39,929 bases of DNA, taken from contig SGPL01000313.1 of NCBI GenBank assembly GCA_004802705.1, positions 1-39,929 of the forward strand, given 5' to 3'. The first letter of the stretch is position 1; every line of letters begins with the position of its first letter. This DNA is from Bondarzewia mesenterica. Lineage: Eukaryota > Basidiomycota > Agaricomycetes > Russulales > Bondarzewiaceae. Positions 11,270 through 22,450 of this stretch are shown piece after piece. Made by a program: the position numbers and the translations under genes. Below the pieces are notes generated by a model. The model was not told the origin of the DNA. It saw only the letters and a program-made list of their open reading frames with translations, and did no database searches.

Positions 11270-13384
11270 ATGCCTCAGCCAGAGAACCCCTCCGTAGTTG
11301 ATGAAAGGTCGCTCGATGCAGCGCAAGTCGAGAGAGATGGCAGCCTAGCAAAAGTCAAAGAGAATGAGAGTAATNCAGCATCTCCTCCAGCTGTCGAGAT
11401 TCCTGATGGAGGCTGGTGGGCATGGTCAACGTTGGCAGGAGCGTATGTCTCTCTTACACTTGGTTTTGGTTTTCAGGTCATTGAATTTTGTGATCACAGT
11501 GTCTTGGTTCAGTTTGCTGGCGGGTGCGTNTCTCATGTTGTCTATCTTACCAAGCGAGTTATGCGCNCTAACGTAAATCCTCAGCTATGTATATGCGTTC
11601 GGTGTCTATCAAGGTGATCTGTTCGCATCAGTTGCCTCTATGANCACACGGCTTATAGCTGAACGAAGATTTNTTCGTCCGAAGCTTTCTCTCCGGTTTT
11701 TCTTCGTCTCANATCAGGTCTTTAGCGTATCCTCTCGGAACCCTACATGTGACAACTGACCTGCCGTTCAAGTTGGATTGGCAGTATCTCTACATTCTTC
11801 CTAATGGCTGGCGGCGTCGTTTCCGGAAGACTGTTTGACCGGGGTTATTTGTGAGTTATTCAGGCTTTTCTTCCGCGCTNAAGCTCACATCATTGTTGCC
11901 AGCTATGTGTTGATGATCAGCGGCTCAGTACTAGCCGTGTTCTGTTTGTTCATGCTCTCTCTGGCCCATCCACAACACTACTATCAGGTAAAATGCGTTC
12001 TTTCTCGTCATTGCCTTGTCGTGCCTTTCGAAAATACCATGTCATATGTACCATGCTAACGATTTTTTTNAGGTATTCCTAACACTTGGCCTCGGCTTCG
12101 GCCTCGGGACTGGCGCCACCTATGTCCCATCCATCGCCATTGTCGCTCATCATTTCTCTCGGAAGCGGGCTCTTGCGATGGGAATAGTCGTTGCCGGATC
12201 ATCATTAGGTGCACTCGTCCACCCACTGATGCTTAACAACCTATTCCATGGTTCGGTCGGTTTCGCCAACGGAGTTCGCGCCAGTGCTGGCTTGGTCGCT
12301 GGCACCTTTTTCCTAGGCATAGCGCTCATGCGCACACGACTTCCTCCGAAGACCGGGAAAGAGATGGATTTCTTGACGGCTGCAAGGGTTTTTGCCAAGG
12401 ACACCGTATACGTTCTCGCTGTACTTGGGTAATTCACTTTCTCCCTCATGTTGTTCCCGGTATGCTGATTCCACTTATTGGTGTTCGAACTAGCACTTTC
12501 TTCTTCGTCCAGGCTGTTTTCTTTCCCGTCTTCTACCTACAGTTGGACTCCGATGAGCATGGCATAAATCCGACCTTTGGTTTCTATTCCGTGCGTGTGA
12601 AGAGTCGCTCTGCAATGACCCCTTCATTTATNCATCGACTATGCCTCTAGCTTTCNATTCTCAGTTTCGCTTCCCTNCTCGGTCGGATAGCCAGCGGTGC
12701 CGCAGTAAACACCTTTGGCGTACTGAACGTCACTGTTTTTTGCACCTTTTCTTGTGCAGCCGTTCTTTTTGGAATGCTCGGTGTTTCGACGGTNGCAGGG
12801 GTTACCGTATTCGCTATATTGTATGGGTTTTTCAGCGGAGCATGTAAGTTATCCTATCTATTCATCGATNTGTAAGGTGTTTGATAGGTGACGTCTGGTC
12901 TTAGACATCAGTCTTCTTGGACCTCTGTTCGCATCCCTTTCAGCGGACGTCTCGGAGGTCGGGTGAGTTGNAATTTTGCTCCATGATTCGACATCTTGAC
13001 AAAGGCTTGCTTATCAGCGCACGCATCGGTATCGCCTACACGTTCACTGGTAAGTCCAACCTCTCNCGCGTCGCGTCGCATACTATGCCTCGTATGCGNT
13101 GACGACTCTGNATCCAGGCCTTGGCAGTCTAATTGGTANCTGTTTCTTGCTTACTCGCTTGCTCATCTCATTCCTCGCTTTTTAGGGACTCCCATTACTG
13201 GAGCGCTTCTTTCGAGGAATTTCACCTGGTGGAGACCTATCGTGTATACTGGTGTGAGTCCTTCGTATCTGTGGAGTCGCATAAGTTCTGAAAAGCTTTC
13301 CAGGTCATGTCGGTGGTCGGGATGCTGTTCTTTCTAGCGTGTCGAATNATCGTCGGCAGGCGCAAGGCCACGCACATATGTTGA
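11270..13384 (+). CDS. MFS transporter, monocarboxylate-porter-like
   Basis: Membrane transporter of the major facilitator superfamily, MCT-like group, in about a dozen short exons. It opens with the family's 'DGGWWAW' motif before helix 1. 'YAFGVYQ', 'WIGSISTFFLMAGGVVSGRL', 'LGLGFGLGTGATYVPS', 'ALAMGIVVAGSSLGALVHP' and 'MRTRLPPK' follow. After the loop come 'FASLLGRIASG', 'EVGARIGIAYTFTG', 'LGSLIGTPITGALL' and a final 'MLFFLAC' helix, ending at TGA 13382-13384. Nearly all introns join in frame. The end of exon 1 is uncertain: using the GTGCGT donor near 11527 keeps the frame but adds about 16 residues. Single N bases are scattered through it. The start at 11270 is the first ATG in frame. Its place between the reductase and the terpene synthases suggests metabolite export, by inference. 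Confidence 0.85.
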
Positions 13385-13950
13385 TCTTCATCATGCGGAC
13401 AAAGTAGAGCAGACATTCATTTTTATCGAATCTACATCACGATCTGCGATACTTCTTTTGCGAAGTCAGACCAATCTGAACAAATTCTGCCGAACGATTC
13501 TGAGGACAATATGGCACTTATCTTGCCTTCTAGCTTACTCGCAATCCGTCCGGATAAAAGAGCATCTGCAGGTGATCAAGATCATTCTCTATCCTATCGG
13601 TAAGGAGACGGCCGCCGACTTGAAGCTCAGTACCAGATGTTGGGNNGGCTGGCGAAGTGTTCTAGGTNTGCGAGAGGAGAGTCTGGCGCGCCGCTGGGGA
13701 GGTCTGGACATCAATGAGGTAGATTGCAGGCGCAGTGAATTCCAGGGCCTGCAAGACGGTGGATGCCAATTCAAAGTGGGCTGGGTTGCCTTGACTATCA
13801 ATCGCAGAAGGCTGCAGATAAGTGCACTTCGGCTCAGTGACGCAGGCCGCCAATGAGATGGAGCGCTATTGCATACCAGGCACACGGGNACATNACTNGC
13901 AGATATACTCCATGGAGCGTACGCAAGTGGTATAGATCAAGAATACGTCA
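13385..13950. other. Spacer between MFS gene and TPS-A
   Basis: No supported gene. The minus-strand open frame at 13589-13885 lacks any motif or partner exon. Several N bases occur here. By analogy with TPS-B and TPS-C the TPS-A promoter should lie in the right-hand part. Confidence 0.4.
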
Positions 13951-15215
13951 ACGTCTGATTGGCTCAGAGTATCCACTGTTGAGGCTCAATTTCATTTTCG
14001 ATGCTATTCACGACTTTTCTCGGCAGATACAGTGGAAAACTCTACCACAACGTGACGATGCGAAGTTAAAGACAGCCTTGCTTACCGAAATATCTACCTG
14101 GGATNTAAACTGCGACGACAGGAAAGNGCTGGAGGCCTCGGCGTCTGTCGCCATCANGATGATTTCGGTGAGCAATTACAATTTCCCCCATGTCTCCGAT
14201 CCACGGCATTGGTTCGTCTTTCTTCAGCTGGCATATGCGCACCGCGATTTTGAACCACGATTGTTGATCGCTATGGNTGAAGTGTAGGCTTTTCTTCNTT
14301 CTTCAGGGTCTTATTTGAGATGCATGTCCGGGCAGGTTGTTTGTCTACATCGACAATACAGTCCATGNNAAAATTACGAGCTATGACGAACTTAGGGTCA
14401 CAAACGATCACCTTTTTTCAATCCTNGAGCGCCTTGCAGCCCTCCTTCCCCGATTTTCCGACTTTTACGAACTTTCTGCTGCCTCATTGATGGGGTTCTC
14501 TACCTGTCTATTTGTCAGCGAGTGCTACATCGAAGCTCGGATCAGTAACATAACATTCTGTAGGGCTGCTGTCCGACGACCGTGGACCGTCAGAACACTG
14601 CTCGGTGCTGCGACTTGTGGTTCCTCCTGCTTTATTGCCGAACCTGTTTTAAAGCTTATTGGGTGTAGTTTTTCGTACGGCATATGACCGTANGAAAGAA
14701 TACCCAATACACCATTTATGGCCAAGTACGTCAGATGAATTCTCTTCGTGATGTCTTTCCCATTATCTGAGCCTTGATATGCCAAGCGATGCCCGAACTG
14801 GACCGTTTCCTCTGCCTGGAAAAACGACGTTGCCAGTCTTTACAAGGAAGAAATGGCCCACGAGATGGACACTTACGTGCACACGTATAGTACCTTCCAA
14901 AATATGTCTTTCAATTGATCATCTGATCAGCTGTCCCCTCATAGAATCTCAGTTGTCAGCGGCCTGAGTCCCGCTCAAGTCCTCTTGCAGACCGACGGAC
15001 CGTTGAATGCACTTTCACTGCCTATGACCGGGCCACCAAGGTTCTGAGCGAGATTGACGACAGTGCTGGTGAACTCGTCGCGGTCTGGCGCATTGCTTCG
15101 AAATATTTGAACACGTATCGGCAGGAAAGCAGATTTCTGCTGGGCACGCGAGTTATAGGCCTCGCCGTCCATCGAGTGCCTAGTGATGTTCATCGACTGA
15201 GGTATCATATTTTAA
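13950..15215 (+). pseudogene. Terpene synthase copy A (TRI5-like), broken
   Basis: Homologous along its length to the intact copy on the minus strand at 20371-21683. Pieces seen are 'IQWKTLPQRDDAKLKTALL', 'EISTWD', 'LAYAHRDFEPRLL', 'VYIDNTVH', 'FSDFYELSAASLMGF', 'YKEEMAHEMDTYVHT' and 'VSGLSPAQVLLQT'. Defects: a TGA at 14685-14687 in the exon after the 'LIG' splice site; a five-A run at 14820-14824 where the frame needs four, shifting the NSE metal-binding segment; and a further frame change just after 'AQVLLQT', beyond which an open frame continues in another phase. The C-terminal RY motif was not found. N bases at several sites mean the A-run may be a base-calling error, but three separate defects make a pseudogene likely. 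It follows the MFS gene on the same strand. Confidence 0.8.
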
Positions 15216-15275
15216 CTATCAGTTTTAGAGCGGCTAGTAAGAGCGCTTTGACAGTTATTGAGTGACTCTTGGGTC

Positions 15276-15290
15276 GGGGGGGGGGGGGGG
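15276..15290. repeat. Poly-G tract, 15 bases
   Basis: An uninterrupted run of G lies just past the end of TPS-A. Its length should be treated with caution in an area with many ambiguous bases. Confidence 0.8.
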
Positions 15291-15544
15291 ATAGGCCCCT
15301 AGCTGGTACAGAGACATGCATTCAAGCTTACTAGGTCATCAAGAACGACTGTCCCTTGTTAATGTCTGCAAAAGAGGTTACTCACTCCGGGCTTTATACA
15401 TCTTCTGGGCTTTTACTGGCAATACATGTACATTCTCGGCTGGCGCCCTTCGGGGCGTCGATAGCTTACATAAGTTTACTAGCAAGGACTTTCGTACACG
15501 TCCTTGCTCAGCGCTCAATGCTGGGTGAAGTTGAGTGACCACTG

Positions 15545-16120
15545 CTCTTCCTGTCTTACCTTGTTTTTTTAATATTCTCAGCGATGTTGGGTTGCAACAT
15601 ATTGAACGTCCCCATCTTTTGGTTCTTCATTCGTGCAGGCGTTCTTGTGTGGGATGATCGGTATTGATCGGTATTTTGACCATTGCGGGCGTTACCATGC
15701 CCTAACTCCTACACGGTATTGTATGAGTGTTTCAGCACAGCATATAATTCATTCAACTCACCCATTTTCACTCTGTAAGAACTATAGTTGTCAAAGTCTC
15801 TTCATAGATGTCAACCTCCTTCCCCCCAGTCTCTTATCTCTTATGACCGATGTCTCGGAGGTCGGGTGAGTCCGTACTTTGTTCAAGAAGTAGTTATGCC
15901 GAATTGCTTTCCAGACTATGCCTCTGTAGTGCCTGCAAGTCACCGCTCATATTCTCATTTCTGAGCATTGCATACTCTGTGTCGTATGCCCAGTCGAGTC
16001 TAGGTCTGGGCAGTCTCATTAGCGACTATCTATCACTCTTACTTATTCACCTGTTCATCTCGGAACAACTATGGATGCGCTTCTGTCGAGGATCAGTACC
16101 TGGTGTCATTGGCTGTAATC
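15545..16120 (+). pseudogene. MFS transporter relic
   Basis: A truncated, frame-broken copy of the 3' half of the MFS gene at 11270-13384. Aligned pieces are 'TTGAACGTC...GTGCAG.CGTTCTT' (around 15600-15650), the 'GACCGATGTCTCGGAGGTCGGGTGAGT' equivalent of the 'DVSEVG' exon end with its donor near 15845-15872, 'AGTCTAGGTCTGGGCAGTCT' near 15996, and 'CGAGGATCAGTACCTGG' near 16088, which matches the 'RNFTWW' exon. No continuous reading frame survives. It sits directly upstream of TPS-B, repeating the MFS-then-TPS order seen at 11.3-15.2 kb. This shows a direct duplication of that unit. Confidence 0.75.
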
Positions 16121-16578
16121 TGCAGCACTCCTCCCATTCATGGAGCTACGGCCTGTTCGGGTCAGCGGACCAAGAAGATANGATTACCGGATTTAGATGG
16201 GTTGGTAGTAACAATTTTCTTGATCATATAGATAGATTGCTCAAAATGACTTTGAACAGTCGAGGGCACAGATCAGGCGGAGCAACAGAATTCCGGTGGG
16301 TTCATAGATTTTGTTTTGTTTNGTTGTCCACCGGAGAATACTATGATGGGACATATAGTACCTATAACCAGATATGACAGCGACCCACTCGTACCGCGAG
16401 AAGCTTGTGGATTTGAAGTTGAGTTCGGACGATGAGAGCGGGTGGTGTCAATAGAGTGNTGTCCGGTCAAGGAAGTCTCCGATTTTTAAACGCGGAAGCA
16501 AGGAACAATGTGGTACTGACACTATAAAACACCTCCAACCGNTACAGGGCTACGAATCATCACCGTCACTTCCTTNAT
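16121..16578. other. Spacer and TPS-B promoter region
   Basis: No gene is supported. Near the right end lies a TATA-like box (16523-16529) about 55 bp upstream of the TPS-B ATG. Confidence 0.4.
16523..16529 (+). promoter_or_regulatory. TATA box of TPS-B
   Basis: TATAAAA lies 56 bp before the ATG at 16579. The intact copy TPS-C has a similar TATAAA about 55 bp before its preferred ATG, which supports both calls. Confidence 0.55.
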
Positions 16579-18036
16579 ATGCTCCAGCAAGAGACCCCCT
16601 TGGTAGCCGAACAAAGCATGCTCGCCACAGCACATGTAGAGAAGGATCGTCCCTCTCCAACGCTTGNGACCAACTCCCGATCTTGTATCTCTACCGACTA
16701 CCAGATGCCTATTCTCTCCAGTAACGCGACTGGCGGATGGTCAAACAAAGGAACCCCTGTTACGTCGGAGGCTTTCATTCTCAATGTCGTTCGCGACTTT
16801 GTTGGTCGGCTACAGTGGAAACCACTGCCGCATGGCGACGATGTGAGGCTAAGAAGTGCTGTGCTCACCGAAATATCTACCTGGGATGTAAGTGACGAGG
16901 CCAGGAAAATGCTGGAGGCATCAGCGTCTGTGGCCANGAGGATGCACTCGGTGAGTGATGATCCTTTCCAGGACTCCGTTCACGTCGATGATGCCTGCTT
17001 CTTTAGCTGGCGTATCCGCACCTCGATTTCGAAGCAAATTTTTTTGCTCACGATGATTTGCACGTACGTTTATCTCCTTTCACTGATAAATGCTCTTGTC
17101 TGAAATGTGTCTGATACNTGCAGGATGGCTATCTACGTCGACAACACNGTCCACGCAAACTTGACGGCCTACGACGAATTCACGCTNCGCTTTCTAGCCC
17201 GCGAACAACAACTCGATCCGGTTCTTGAGCACTTTGCGGCCATTCTCTCACGCCTGTCCGGCTTTTATGAACCTTTCACGGCCTCAATGATGGGTCTCTC
17301 TGTCTGCAACTTTGTCAGCGGGAGCTGCATTGAGGCGAGGCTCAACGAGATGAAGATATCTCNAGCTGCGGTTGAATGGCCGTGGACTGTGAGGATGCTG
17401 ACTGGTGTCACGCCCATGTGGGTCTTCAACTTCCTGCTCGATTGGGGTATCCACNTCGACAACTGATTGGGTACAGCTTTTCGTTCGGCCTATTCCCTAA
17501 ATCACAATATCCACGCTTGGCTAGTTTTGTCCAGGTATGCATGTGCCCAATAATATTTCGTTACATCACTCTTATGAACGCATGCNATTCCAGGCGGTCC
17601 CCGAGATAGATCGNTTTCAGAATCTAGCGAATGACGTTCTCAGTTTTTACAAAGAGGAAATGGCTCACGAAACCGAGACTTACGTGCACACGTACAGTTC
17701 ATTTTGACATCTATCATTGNACTGATCATCTAATAATTTCCCCATAGCGTCTCCCGGGTCAGCGGCTTGAGCCCCGCCCAAGTCCTCCTACAGACCGTAG
17801 AGGGTGCCATCACGGCCCACGACCGTGTCATAAANATTTTGAGCGAAAGTGACGGCAGCACCGGTGAACTTGTCTCAGTTTGGAAGTCCTTTGTGAGAGG
17901 TTACCTGTCAGTACCGTCCCTTTGTTTCATAATACCTAAAGCTGATACNCCACGGCTGATATATCCCAGAGCATTTCACATGCAGCACGACCGTTATCGT
18001 TTGGCACAGCATTTCAAAGGTGAATTTGATGCATGA
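16579..18036 (+). CDS. Terpene synthase copy B (TRI5-like), possibly frameshifted
   Basis: Class I terpene cyclase of the trichodiene-synthase (TRI5) family, expected to ionise a prenyl diphosphate such as FPP. Seen in order: 'RLQWKPLPHGDDVRLRSAVL', 'EISTWDVSDEARKML', 'LAYPHLDFEANF', first metal motif 'IYVDNTVHANLTAYDEF', 'LSRLSGFYEPFTASMMGLSV', NSE metal motif 'NDVLSFYKEEMAHETETY', 'VSGLSPAQVLLQTVEGAI', and 'FHMQHDRYRL' with the C-terminal RY pair. It ends at TGA 18034-18036. The N-terminus is about 60 residues longer than in TPS-C. Two problems: a seven-T run at 17039-17045 where the frame needs six, and an intron acceptor before 'LIGYSFSFGLFP' that reads AA instead of AG. N bases are frequent, so these may be sequence errors. 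If they are real, the gene is dead. Confidence 0.78.
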
Positions 18037-18884
18037 GGAACTCCAGATATCATACTGCCAGTGATGTGTCTGAATATTATGCACCTATTCCTCATGTCGT
18101 CCTTTTTTGTACGCAATAATCTTAAACTCGACTGTCTTCCATTTGAGAATGCTTTCGGACTTATCTACGGACGTGAACCCTCATATTTACATCGCGATCA
18201 ATCGGGCATACGTACTGCTTGCGGGAGTTTGGTCCAAAATGTGTTTCAGCCAACATACCGACTCGGAACCGGCCGATAAGTCGTAGTATTGTCGCTACGA
18301 AGATCAATAATTTCAAAGAGTCATGTTGAAGGCCTCACGNTCGAAATCCTGACCTTTGTGGTCCTTCGAAGATCTTCATCTTGTCCAAAGGGGCTGCACC
18401 CATGCCTGCACAGCTGACCAACTCATGCCCTCACTCAGCTTCTCGCTTTCAANGAAACAATTCCGTGCTTATCCAATGCAAGCTCTCCCACCTTTCCTCT
18501 CGCTGTGAACATANAAGCCCGCTCTCCACCTCATCGCCTTGAGCACCAATCTCGCCCACAATTTCCTCTCGCCCTGTAGTTTGTTGAACGAAAGAACATA
18601 CATACCCCTCATTTGGCGACACCGTTCGTTGCGCCAACATGGTGGGTTCAGCATCATTTCACCTCCGCGCCTTTTCCCAACCTTTTCCTTCCAGCATGGC
18701 GAGCGTAAGTCCCGCCCTTCCCGCGCTCATCTGCCTCTCATTGGCCAGCCATGGACCGATCACAACGCATGACCAATAACAGTGAATTTCATCTGTCGCC
18801 TGGGTACGAATGTTCTGTATCTCCTTTGACTCCGAGTCGTTTGGTTTATAAATATAAAGACGCCACCGCTTCCATTGTGAATGG
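18037..18884. other. Spacer between TPS-B and ICMT-1, with repeat edge
   Basis: No gene supported. The segment 18650-18710 (around 'CCTTCCAGCATGGCGAGCGTAA') is repeated in inverted orientation at 26181-26240, beyond the 3' end of ICMT-2. It marks a shared flank of the two inverted ICMT copies. Confidence 0.5.
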
Positions 18885-19700
18885 TCAATACAGGAACGGG
18901 ATCAACTTGTAAGGTGTATCCCTCGCCCACCGAATCCACTCCCCTTTGAACCGCTCCTTCAATACCCGATCTTCATCCACCATCCTCCACCTTGTGCTCA
19001 CTGACACGCTCACAACCAGTCCGACCAGGACCGCGACATAGATCTTTACTGGGAGGACGCCCTGCATCCATCCACACTCCCGTAACCAGGAACCTTTACA
19101 GCACTGGGCGAGCGGTTCAGCTAGCATCACCATAATGACGCCCGAGTACGCTGGATGGCGCACGTATCGGTATGGACCATCAGTGACGAGTTGGTGGTGC
19201 GTCCGCAGAGCGAGCTCGAAAGTGAAGAACCTAGCCCAGCGTCCGATAGCATGCCAAGCGGATTTGCGTGCCGACGATGATGAAAAAAAAATGCTGCAAG
19301 GAAAATGGGTGTGATGCGGATGTTTGCAGCGGCGCTGCTGCTACTAGCACCATAGGTCTCGTGAGGCGTGGCGTGTGATAGAATGTGGAGAAGGTATAGA
19401 GAGAGCGGGTTCCCTTGCGTGTGGCACGATACGATCACGATCATCTCCGCCAGGCAGGTCAGCATGTGCACTACCTGTATATTGGAATCGGAAAGTAAAG
19501 CGGAAATACACACGGCATACCAAAGAGCGGAATAGTTTTACCTTCAAAAACACGGCAAAATATGCAGCGCTATTTCCGAACACACGTTCATTGATAGACG
19601 TGCCGACTTTCTCGGTCTTCCTCGGTGTGTGAGGAGGAGTGAGAGCCGTCCATAAAGAAATCCCTGAGGAGAGCAGCAAGGGTATCTTGAGCAGTGACAT
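18885..19700 (-). pseudogene. ICMT-like methyltransferase copy 1, frameshifted
   Basis: Isoprenylcysteine carboxyl methyltransferase (STE14/ICMT) family. The enzyme is a membrane SAM-dependent methyltransferase that normally caps prenylated C-termini. The ATG at 19698-19700 matches the start of copy 2. Exon 1 ('SLLKIPLLLSSGISLW') ends at a GTAAAA donor and resumes at 'VVHMLTCLAEM'. 'ILSHATPHETYGAS' and 'IRITPIFLAAFFF' follow, and after two shifts 'YVRHPAYSGVIMVMLAEP' and 'WARDTPYKLIPFLY' up to the TGA. Compared with copy 2 there is one extra T in a nine-T run (plus-strand A run at about 19282-19291) and one extra base near 19233. The core SAM-binding 'RHPAYSG' region and the intact C-terminus survive. 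It lies downstream of TPS-C on the same strand. Confidence 0.78.
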
Positions 19701-20370
19701 CACCACGACGAAATGATGAGCGGTGGGGCACTATAAGAACTATGCGTACCTCACTGTATAGCCTGGAGGGTTGAAGGAGAATATAATATAGCTTTCTCAA
19801 CCTACTACGTACGTGCAGGCACGGCTGCAGGTGACATGCATCTAGAGTTCTATCCACCACCCTAGACTTTGATGAGTCGTGGTATCCATATTCCCTTCCG
19901 AGTCAAACCTTGCCTATTTTCAGCTCTACATTTCTATCCGTCATCACAACGTCCCATGTGGAATCTCCCTGCCTGGAACGCAAAGATACCCACAGGGCAG
20001 AAGAGAGAAGGGCTAGACGGTGAACATGTACACCTGAGCGCTGTCATCATCATAAGTAGAAGGACCTTCTTTTTCGGCCATGCTTCCATATGAAGAATTC
20101 GTACCGTGACTCCAGAGGCACGGCACTCGTCAGCGCTCCGCAAAACGACTTCATGTTGTACTTTACTTCGTAGTCCCAGCTATTGTCGTTCATCAGGCAA
20201 TGAGAAGGCATGACAGTGACACCAATATAATCAGCATTCAATACAACACAGGGACAATTCTAAGAAATATGGGCAAGGGACTCAAACCAAGGATTGCATG
20301 AAGAGCGAGGAGATTTGTGAAATTGTGACCACATCACACGCGGCCGTGGTGTTCCTCTCCACGGCATCCT
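19701..20370. other. Spacer between TPS-C and ICMT-1
   Basis: About 670 bp with no supported gene. Open frames on both strands here are short and lack motifs. It should contain the ICMT-1 promoter. Confidence 0.4.
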
Positions 20371-21683
20371 TCAATCGCATACATCGAATTGATCTTCGAA
20401 AAGTTCTGTCAAACGATACCGATCGTGCTGCATGTGAAATGCCCTGCATCAGCGGTATGGCATCAGCATTCAGGGCGTATGTGCACACGAATTGATGGTA
20501 CTGACACGTAACCTCTCACAAAGGACTGCCAAGCCGTGACGAGTTCGTCGGCGCTGTCGTCACTTTCGCTCAGGATCGTCGTGACGCGGTCGTTGGCCGT
20601 GACGGCTCGCTCAATGGTCTGCGAGAGGACTTGCGCGGGACTCAAGCCGCTGACCTGGGAGACACTATGAGGGGATTGATTAGATTGTCGGCTCAACAAT
20701 AGATGTCAAAATACACTGTACGTGTGCACATAATTATCGGTCTCGTGGGCCACTTCTTCCTTGTAAAAGCTGAGGATGTCATTCACCATGCAGAGAAGCC
20801 GGTCCATCTCAGGGATTGCCTGTATATCATGAGTTCGATGACGGGAATGATTTTTCAAGAGGAAGATGTATCATGCATACTTGAACATAAGTCACCAAGG
20901 GCGGATATTGTGCTCGTGGAAACAACCCGTACGCATAGCTGACATACCGATTCAGCTGCCGATTCAGGTTCACCAATGGAGTGGTAAGAAGAATTACACC
21001 CAAGAACCACCAGTCAGCGTTCTGAGAGCCCACGGCCATTCAACCGCAGCTCGAGATATTTTCATCTCGTTGACCCGAGCCTCAATGCAGCTCCCGCTGA
21101 CAAAGCTGCAGACAGAGAGTCCCATCATTGAGGCCGCGAAAGGTTCATAAAAGTCGGTCAGGCGCGAGAGAATGGCGGCAAAGTGCTCGAGAACCGGATC
21201 GAGTTGCTGTTCGCGGGATAGAAAGCGGTGCGTGAATTTGTCGTAGGCCGTTAGGTTTGCGTGGACTGTGTTGTCGACGTAGAAGCCCACACTATACATA
21301 GAATATAAGCTCACTCAAATAAGTCCATATCCGATTCGACAGGAACAAAGTATACGTGTTAATCATCGTGATCAAGAAGGCCGGTTCAAAATCGAGATGC
21401 GGATACGACAGCTGAAGAAGCAGATATCATTGACGTGAACAAGATAATGATGGAGACAATTGACACGCACAGAGGTCATCCTGATGGTCACAGATGCCGA
21501 GGCTTCCAGGATTTTCCTGGCCTCGTCATTTACATCCCATGTAGATAGTTCGGTGAGGACGGCTTTCTCTAATTTTGCGTCGTCACCGTACGGTAGTGGC
21601 TTCCATTGTAGCCGGCCAAGAAAGTCGTTTACAACATCGATAAAAAAAGCCTTAGGAAAGGGGGGAATGCCTGGCTTGGGCAT
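20371..21683 (-). CDS. Terpene synthase copy C (TRI5-like), intact
   Basis: Class I terpene cyclase of the TRI5 family. Seven exons: 21471-21683 (or from 21746), 21356-21411, 21000-21291, 20881-20955, 20722-20819, 20506-20664 and 20371-20443. They sum to a whole number of codons, giving 321 aa from ATG 21683 (342 from 21746). I prefer 21683 because a TATAAA lies at about 21735-21740, inside the longer version and about 55 bp before the shorter start, as in TPS-B. Motifs: first metal site 'FYVDNTVHANLTAYD' with D96-N97 and His in the last motif position, NSE 'NDILSFYKEE' at residues 225-234, and 'HDRYRL' with R306-Y307. The usual TRI5 first motif is D-D-x-x-D, so D-N-x-x-H is unusual. The product is unknown; a sesquiterpene is the family default. 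An MFS relic lies upstream and an ICMT copy downstream on the same strand. Confidence 0.9.
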
Positions 21684-21734
21684 AGTAGGGAAAGGCGTGA
21701 AAGCTGTCCTGGCGGCAATGTAGTGAGTGGTAGA

Positions 21735-21740
21735 TTTATA
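21735..21740 (-). promoter_or_regulatory. TATA box of TPS-C
   Basis: TATAAA on the minus strand, roughly 55 bp upstream of ATG 21683. It lies inside the frame that would begin at 21746 and therefore argues for the shorter protein. Confidence 0.5.
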
Positions 21741-22141
21741 TCGCATGCTTGATCGCCATATCTAGACCTTGAACTCACCTCATGTGCATACGATTGCTAT
21801 ACCTGATTCGTGCATTCAGGATGTCAAAGTGAGTTTGATAAGTACTGGATGTTCAAAGAAACATGTTACCCCAAACTAGACTGGTGACCGAGTCTCTATG
21901 GCGCAGTGGCGGACAAGTCTAGTACTACGATAACCCCAAACACTGTCATCAGTGAGATAAATGAGCCTCGTGCTTGACTCGGAATTCCAAGAGTTTGAGG
22001 GGGCTGGTCAAGTGCAGTAAAATCTTCCGGGGTGTTGTAAACCACATGCATGACAGGCTGGGAACAACAAGGAAGAAGGTTAAATAACAATCATGTCCAC
22101 CTCAGCAGCATTCGTCGAACCTGATTTATTCATGGGCTCCT

Positions 22142-22450
22142 TCAAGTTGACCGGACGAAGTTATTAGTAGCTGTAAAATATCGGTGTCGAACAGGATGTG
22201 GACTGATGTGGATTAAACACAATGCATGCTTACTCACTGCAATGAGGCTTCGTTCCTCCTTATCAAGATCGGGGCCAATGGCTTTGCGCCTGCCGATGAT
22301 GATGCGGCATGCTAGAAAGGAGAATATCCAAAACACGGACATCATCTGTACAGTAATACTGTCATTTCCTACACGATGAGAGAAATACCGATACCGTTAT
22401 AGGCAATGCGTCTTCACAACCACGCCAATAACGGGAGTCCGTGCCATACG
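22142..22450 (-). pseudogene. MFS transporter 3' relic
   Basis: The last exon of an MFS gene like the one at 11270-13384. 'MMSVFWIFSFLACRIIIGRRK' follows an acceptor (TACTGTACAG) and parallels 'MSVVGMLFFLACR.IVGRRK'. Just upstream (22421-22445) the bases 'GGACTCCCGTTATTGG' match the 'GTPITG' exon of the intact gene. Farther upstream the homology fades. The relic sits 5' of TPS-C on the same strand, so the unit MFS-TPS-ICMT exists here in inverted orientation. Confidence 0.7.

Noticed and set aside
15276..15290. Poly-G tract as a functional G-quadruplex
   Set aside because: It is a single run in a low-quality area; its length is uncertain and no partner G-runs are nearby.
21746..21746. Upstream ATG as the start of TPS-C
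   Set aside because: It stays in frame, but a TATA-like box lies just downstream of it, about 55 bp before the ATG at 21683. The later start fits better, though the longer form is not excluded.
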